DNA of 10,450 bases from Hyphomicrobiales bacterium (GTDB taxonomy: Bacteria > Pseudomonadota > Alphaproteobacteria > Rhizobiales > Aestuariivirgaceae). Positions 7,141 to 10,450 of this stretch are shown here, one piece after another. The position numbers were made by a program, and so were the translations under genes. A model generated the notes under the pieces. That model saw only the letters and a program-made list of their open reading frames with translations, did no database searches and was not told where the DNA came from. The stretch covers positions 1 to 10,450 of the forward strand of contig JAAURV010000080.1 in assembly GCA_012032065.1 (NCBI GenBank). Direction: 5' to 3'. How positions within the stretch are numbered: position 1 is the stretch's first letter; each line of letters opens with the position of its first letter.

Positions 7141-8115
7141 ATGTTGGAAGGCCCCGCAATTTTCGTTCTGGTACTTTTGGCGGTCGTGATCTTTTACATC
7201 GCGCGCGCCATCCGCATGGTGCCGCAAGGATACAACTACACGGTCGAGCGTTTCGGCCGTTATGTGCGAACACTCGGGCCCGGCCTTGGCTTGATCGTGC
7301 CGTTCATCGACCGGATCGGCGCCAAGCTCAATATGATGGAGCAGGTGATCCCGGTGCCTTCGCAGGAGGTGATCACCAAGGACAACGCCATGGTGACGGT
7401 CGATGGCGTGGCCTTCTATCAGGTGCTGGACGCGGCGCGCGCCACCTATGAAATCAAGGATCTGGAGAACGCCATCATCAACATGACGATGACCAATATC
7501 CGCACCGTCATGGGGTCCATGGAACTCGACAGCCTGTTATCGCAACGCGACGAGATCAATCACCGGCTGCTCGGCGTCGTGGACCAGGCGACGCATCCGT
7601 GGGGCGTCAAAATGACCCGCATCGAGATCAAGGATATCAACCCGCCGCGCGATCTGGTCGAGAGCATGGGCCGCCAGATGAAGGCGGAGCGCGACAAGCG
7701 CGCGGCCATTCTCGAAGCCGAGGGTCTTAGGCAGGCGGCGATCCTCAAGGCCGAAGGCGAAAAGCAGTCGGTCGTGCTCGAAGCCGAAGGCCGGCGCGAA
7801 GCTGCCTTCCGCGACGCCGAGGCGCGCGAGCGCGCCGCGGAAGCCGAGGCCAAAGCGACCGAACTGGTGAGCAATGCCATTTCCGCCGGCAATGTGCAGG
7901 CCATCAACTATTTCGTGGCCAACAACTACGTGAAGGCGCTCGAGGCATTGGCGCAGTCTCCGAACCAGAAAATTCTGATGCTGCCGCTGGAAGCGTCCTC
8001 CATCATTGGCTCGATCGGCGGCATTGCCGAGATCGCGCGCGAGGCGTTTGGCGCATCCGACGCGGCAACGCCGGCACGGCGCGGCGGCGTGCCAAACGTG
8101 ACGAACAGGAGCTGA
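7141..8115 (+). CDS. qmcA: SPFH/Band 7 (stomatin-like) membrane protein, QmcA type
   Basis: This 324-residue membrane-anchored protein belongs to the stomatin/prohibitin/flotillin superfamily, whose members oligomerise into large ring- or cage-like assemblies and organise membrane microdomains or membrane-protein turnover. One N-terminal TM segment (about 5-24) is followed directly by the Band 7 domain, beginning VPQGYNYTVERFGRY (27-41) and running to about 175, with stomatin-type features such as PFIDRIGAKLNMME and QEVITKDNAMVTVDGV. An Ala/Glu/Arg-rich coiled coil (about 178-242) follows, then a hydrophobic C-terminal segment (279-298) and a short polar tail. Length and order match bacterial QmcA (YbbK). 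The NfeD-family gene 4 bp downstream is its usual operon partner, which strengthens the assignment. Nothing looks truncated. Confidence 0.93.
   Translation: MLEGPAIFVLVLLAVVIFYIARAIRMVPQGYNYTVERFGRYVRTLGPGLGLIVPFIDRIGAKLNMMEQVIPVPSQEVITKDNAMVTVDGVAFYQVLDAARATYEIKDLENAIINMTMTNIRTVMGSMELDSLLSQRDEINHRLLGVVDQATHPWGVKMTRIEIKDINPPRDLVESMGRQMKAERDKRAAILEAEGLRQAAILKAEGEKQSVVLEAEGRREAAFRDAEARERAAEAEAKATELVSNAISAGNVQAINYFVANNYVKALEALAQSPNQKILMLPLEASSIIGSIGGIAEIAREAFGASDAATPARRGGVPNVTNRS
7702..7833 (+). repeat. Four 11-residue (hendecad) coiled-coil repeats in QmcA
   Basis: Residues 188-231 of QmcA form four consecutive 11-residue units: AAILEAEGLRQ, AAILKAEGEKQ, SVVLEAEGRRE and the more diverged AAFRDAEARER. 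The AEG core recurs in the first three. An 11-residue period is typical of the coiled coil after the Band 7 domain in stomatin-like proteins, so this is a protein-level repeat in a known context and not a separate genetic element. Confidence 0.7.
8107..8111 (+). promoter_or_regulatory. Ribosome binding site of the NfeD-family gene inside the qmcA 3' end
   Basis: AGGAG at 8107-8111 lies in the last codons of qmcA and precedes the ATG at 8120 by 8 nt. The qmcA stop is at 8113-8115. This arrangement supports one bicistronic message, possibly with translational coupling. Confidence 0.75.
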
Positions 8116-8119
8116 TCCC

Positions 8120-8566
8120 ATGGATACTCTCATTCCGGTCACCGGCATCTGGTTCTGGTGGATCGCGGCTGGCGTTCTCTTGATCCTCGAATTGATGCTG
8201 CCCGGGGTTTTCTTCGTTTGGCTTGCCGCGGCGGCGGCGGTTGTTGGGCTGCTCGATGCCGCTTTCAATTTCGGCTGGCAGATCGAACTCGTGCTGTTCG
8301 CGATTTTCGCGGTGATCTTCCTCTTCGGCGGCCGCAAGTTCCTGGCCTCGCGCAAGGCGCTGCAGGGCGAGATGCCGAATCTCAATCAGCGCATCCACGA
8401 CTATGTCGGCCAGCTTCACCCACTCGAAGACGCGATCGTGAATGGGCGCGGCAAGGTCAGGATCGACGATACGCTCTGGGAAGTAATGGGGCCGGAACTG
8501 GCCAAGGGCGCGCGTGTGCGCGTGACGGGTGTTGACGGCATGCGGCTCAAAGTAGAGCAGGCGTGA
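8120..8566 (+). CDS. NfeD-family membrane protein (short form), QmcA partner
   Basis: This 148-residue protein is of the short NfeD class, which lacks the ClpP-like protease domain of long NfeD. The N-terminal half is hydrophobic, with TM segments around 11-45 (probably two, WFWWIAAGVLLILELMLPG then VFFVWLAAAAAVVGLL) and 52-70. The C-terminal part (about 95-148) matches the NfeD OB-fold: GRGKVRIDDTLWEVMG, then GARVRVTGVDGMRLKVE. Such proteins are encoded next to SPFH proteins and are thought to bind them or modulate their assembly; E. coli ybbJ-qmcA is the parallel. The stop codon abuts the stop of the convergent isomerase gene. Family assignment is firm, while molecular function in this group is poorly defined. 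Confidence 0.9.
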   Translation: MDTLIPVTGIWFWWIAAGVLLILELMLPGVFFVWLAAAAAVVGLLDAAFNFGWQIELVLFAIFAVIFLFGGRKFLASRKALQGEMPNLNQRIHDYVGQLHPLEDAIVNGRGKVRIDDTLWEVMGPELAKGARVRVTGVDGMRLKVEQA

Positions 8567-8578
8567 TCAGGTCACGCC
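8560..8578. terminator. Hairpin spanning two abutting stop codons; possible bidirectional terminator
   Basis: GGCGTGA (8560-8566) and TCACGCC (8572-8578) form a perfect 7-bp stem with a 5-nt loop, TCAGG. The left arm contains the NfeD-family stop TGA (8564-8566). The loop begins with the complement of the isomerase stop (TCA, 8567-8569). No T-tract follows on either strand, so it is not a classic intrinsic terminator, but its placement suggests a shared 3'-end structure. Confidence 0.4.
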
Positions 8579-9571
8579 GACGCGCAACAAATCGTGGATA
8601 TGCACCAAACCCACGGGCCTGTTCCCGGCATCGACCACGAACACGCTGGTGATCTTGGCGCTGTTCAGGAGTTCCAGCGCCTCGCCGGTCAAGGCCTCGG
8701 CGTCGATGGTCTTGGGATGATGCGTCATCACATCCTCGACGCGCAAATCGATCAGATCCTTGCTCATGTGGCGGCGCAAGTCACCATCGGTGACGATGCC
8801 CATGAGGCTGCCGTTCGCATCGGTGACACCGAGGCAACCGAAACTCCGCGCTGTCATGATGAGGAGCGCATCTCCCATGCGCAGCTCGGCTTTAGCGAGC
8901 GGCAGCTCCTCACGGCCATGCATGACGTCGCCCACATGCTTCAGCTGTGCGCCCAGCATTCCGCCGGGATGAAATTCGCGGAAGTCCTTGGCGGTGAAAC
9001 CCTTGTCCTCGAGCAGCGCAATCGCAAGCGCGTCGCCCAAGGCAAGCTGGAGCATCGTCGACGTCGTGGGCGCAAGACCGATGGGGCAGGCCTCACGGGC
9101 ATTGGGAAGGAGCAGCACCACGTCTGCCTCCTGCGCGAGTGTACTGTCGGCGCGCGTCGTCATGGCGATGAGCGGCACGGCGAAGCGGCGCGTGTAGGCC
9201 AGCATGTCGCGGAGTTCCGCCGACTCGCCCGAGTTCGACATCATGATCACCACATCATGAGTGGTGATCATGCCGAGGTCGCCATGGCTTGCCTCGGCGG
9301 GATGCACGAACATGGCCGGCGTTCCGGTGGAGGCGAGCGTCGCGGCGATCTTGCGCCCGATGTGCCCCGACTTTCCCATGCCGGACAGGATGACGCGGCC
9401 ACGCGCCGCGACGATGAGTTCAACAGCATCGGCGACGGCCTCGCCAAGCGAGCCCGAAAGCGCCTCGATCAAGGCCATCATCCCCTGCTGCTCGGTTTCG
9501 AGCGAGCGCTTGGCGGAAGCGAGCCAATGGGCGCGTGGGGCAAGAGGATTTTTCTGGAGGCGGGCGGGCAT
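8567..9571 (-). CDS. kdsD: Arabinose-5-phosphate isomerase (KdsD/KpsF/GutQ family)
   Basis: The product interconverts D-ribulose 5-phosphate and D-arabinose 5-phosphate, the first step toward KDO for LPS or capsule, in the cytoplasm. From the ATG at 9571 it has 334 residues, close to family length. The SIS domain covers about 45-180: RVILSGMGKSGHIGRKIA (59-76), EASHGDLG (93-100, with the conserved His96) and MSNSGES (111-117). A FHPGG segment (200-204) precedes two CBS domains, about 215-270 (with GIVTDGDLRRHM) and 279-334 (VMTHHPKTI... VGLVHIHDLLR). All key motifs are intact. An in-frame ATG at 9643 would add 24 residues with no family look, and that codon sits inside a CtrA-like motif in the divergent promoter region, so 9571 is preferred although a GGAAGG lies upstream of 9643. 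Paralogues in this family (KpsF, GutQ) catalyse the same reaction, so the symbol is family-level. Confidence 0.93.
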   Translation of the reverse strand: MPARLQKNPLAPRAHWLASAKRSLETEQQGMMALIEALSGSLGEAVADAVELIVAARGRVILSGMGKSGHIGRKIAATLASTGTPAMFVHPAEASHGDLGMITTHDVVIMMSNSGESAELRDMLAYTRRFAVPLIAMTTRADSTLAQEADVVLLLPNAREACPIGLAPTTSTMLQLALGDALAIALLEDKGFTAKDFREFHPGGMLGAQLKHVGDVMHGREELPLAKAELRMGDALLIMTARSFGCLGVTDANGSLMGIVTDGDLRRHMSKDLIDLRVEDVMTHHPKTIDAEALTGEALELLNSAKITSVFVVDAGNRPVGLVHIHDLLRVGVT

Positions 9572-9624
9572 GATGGAAACTCTAGGCTGGAAGCATCGAA
9601 AAGGGAAGCAGGACAGTCGCCGCG

Positions 9625-9640
9625 TCAACCAACCGTTAAC
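9625..9640. promoter_or_regulatory. Putative CtrA box in the kdsD / outer-membrane protein divergent promoter region
   Basis: The bases TCAA-CCAACCG-TTAA (9625-9640) match the CtrA consensus TTAA-N7-TTAA of Alphaproteobacteria at 7 of 8 fixed positions. They are followed by CCAT, so 9636-9643 also reads TTAACCAT, the described CtrA half-site. The box is centred about 50 bp upstream of the barrel gene's chosen GTG and about 60 bp upstream of the isomerase ATG. On the minus strand TTGACG (9628-9623) overlaps it and could be a -35 element for kdsD, but a matching -10 is poor. Binding is inferred only from the motif. Confidence 0.4.
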
Positions 9641-9684
9641 CATGTTCCCGATACCTTCCAGACTTGGTGAAAGGTGCGTGGACA

Positions 9685-10450
9685 GTGAGAGGCCGCGGGC
9701 TAATGCTGGCTATTGCCGCCGTCGGCCTTGTGGGCCTGGCGCCGCTGGTATTTGCCCAAACGGCAGATGGCCTTAGACCCACGGTCGATGACGAGGAGCA
9801 AGCTGCTGTGCCTCCAACCGAGGCTGAAGAAGCACGCGTTCCCCAGCTCGAAGTCACGCCTGAGGACGAGCCACCTGACACCCAGCTTGAAGTGAATCCG
9901 CCGAACGAACCGCTGGAAGAACCACGCAGGGGACCGCGCGAGGTTCTCGTTGACCCCTTTGATTCCCGGGTTTCGGTTCGCCGGTGTTCAGGATTTATCC
10001 CACGCTGGGCGTGGATGCGGTCTATTCCACCAATCCCGCCAACTTGCCGTCCGATCCTCAGGATGCCTTTGGCGTGCGGATCAGGCCGTCGTTTCGTTTC
10101 GAGAGCGACTGGAGCCGCCATTCCTGGACTGGAGACGCTAGCGCCAGCCTGCTCGAGTACGAAGGCGACGGGGAGGCGGCGGTGCTTGACGCCAATGCCG
10201 CGACGCGCTTCCGGCTCGATATCCTGCGCACGACGCGCGCCGAATTCGATGCCCGCTACACACTCGAAGAGGCGGACGGAGACACCGCGGAAACTGGATA
10301 CGACCAAAACTTCGGCGCGTCAGCCTCGCTCACCCACGACTTTGGCCAGTTCGAGGGACGGCTGCGCGCGGGAGCCAGCGTCCAGCTTTATGACGATCTG
10401 GAATTGCTCGACGGCGGCACGGAAGACAATGGCGACCGCGAATACGCCGA
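9685..10450 (+). pseudogene. Outer-membrane beta-barrel protein, apparent frameshift near 9966, 3' end outside window
   Basis: From a GTG at 9685 (AAAGGT at 9670-9675 as Shine-Dalgarno) the frame gives MRGRGLMLAIAAVGLVGLAPL then VFA-Q, a clear Sec signal peptide cleaved after about residue 24. GTG 9667 and ATG 9703 are in-frame alternatives. An acidic Pro/Glu-rich linker of about 70 residues follows, with QLEV twice, ending VLVDPFDS near 9966. From there this frame turns Arg/Ser/Pro-rich. The next frame, whose last stop is TGA at 9960-9962, reads PGFGSPVFRIYPTLGVDAVY and then alternating polar and aromatic residues to the window end, with strong G/C third positions. That is beta-barrel sequence resembling the porin-like BBP2_2 group. 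One extra base in the CCCGGG at 9965-9970 would join the parts as DPFDSPGFGSPVFRIYP. This is either a real inactivating deletion or a sequence error. No exact product name is supported. Confidence 0.75.

Noticed and set aside
8594..9670. 358-codon plus-strand open frame opposite the arabinose-5-phosphate isomerase
   Set aside because: It mirrors the isomerase gene almost end to end, is His/Arg/Gly-rich with no family motifs, and is a shadow frame.

Overview
The window is about 10.4 kb of GC-rich DNA. Gene content, a strong preference for G or C at third codon positions, and protein style all point to an alphaproteobacterium. The best pointers are a long fused indolepyruvate ferredoxin oxidoreductase, a CHC-type ferrochelatase, an agmatinase-family protein with a GGDDS motif, and a CtrA-like box. 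No species is assigned. The region looks like ordinary chromosome. I see no tRNA, rRNA, CRISPR array, insertion sequence, phage gene or att site.

Layout from left to right. (1) Positions 2-3307 (+) hold the 3' nine-tenths of an indolepyruvate:ferredoxin oxidoreductase. Its reading frame runs about 190 bp into the convergent gene behind it. (2) On the minus strand, a six-TM PAS histidine kinase (5907-4060) is followed after 24 bp by an agmatinase/ureohydrolase-family gene (4035-3118), probably as one transcript. (3) Divergent from the kinase, hemH (6010-7059, +) encodes ferrochelatase. It is followed by a stomatin-type qmcA (7141-8115) and, 4 bp later, an NfeD-family partner (8120-8566). (4) On the minus strand, an arabinose-5-phosphate isomerase gene (9571-8567, KdsD/KpsF/GutQ family) converges on the NfeD gene with directly abutting stop codons. 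(5) Divergent from it, at 9685-10450 (+), an outer-membrane beta-barrel protein with a signal peptide runs off the window. Its reading frame appears broken by one missing base near 9966.

Functional groups. The oxidoreductase serves aromatic amino acid catabolism, and the ureohydrolase probably hydrolyses a guanidino compound. Ferrochelatase completes haem synthesis. QmcA and NfeD form a known membrane-microdomain pair. The isomerase supplies the KDO precursor for the outer membrane, and its divergent neighbour is itself an outer-membrane protein. The two share a short intergenic region containing a near-consensus CtrA site.

I did not find a convincing new multi-gene system. The observations most worth checking are the frameshifted barrel gene, the runaway 3' end of the oxidoreductase, perfect hairpins at both convergent junctions, the His-to-Asp change in the ureohydrolase metal motif, the Cys pattern of the ferrochelatase, and the CtrA-like box. 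There is no stretch of more than about 115 bp without a gene.
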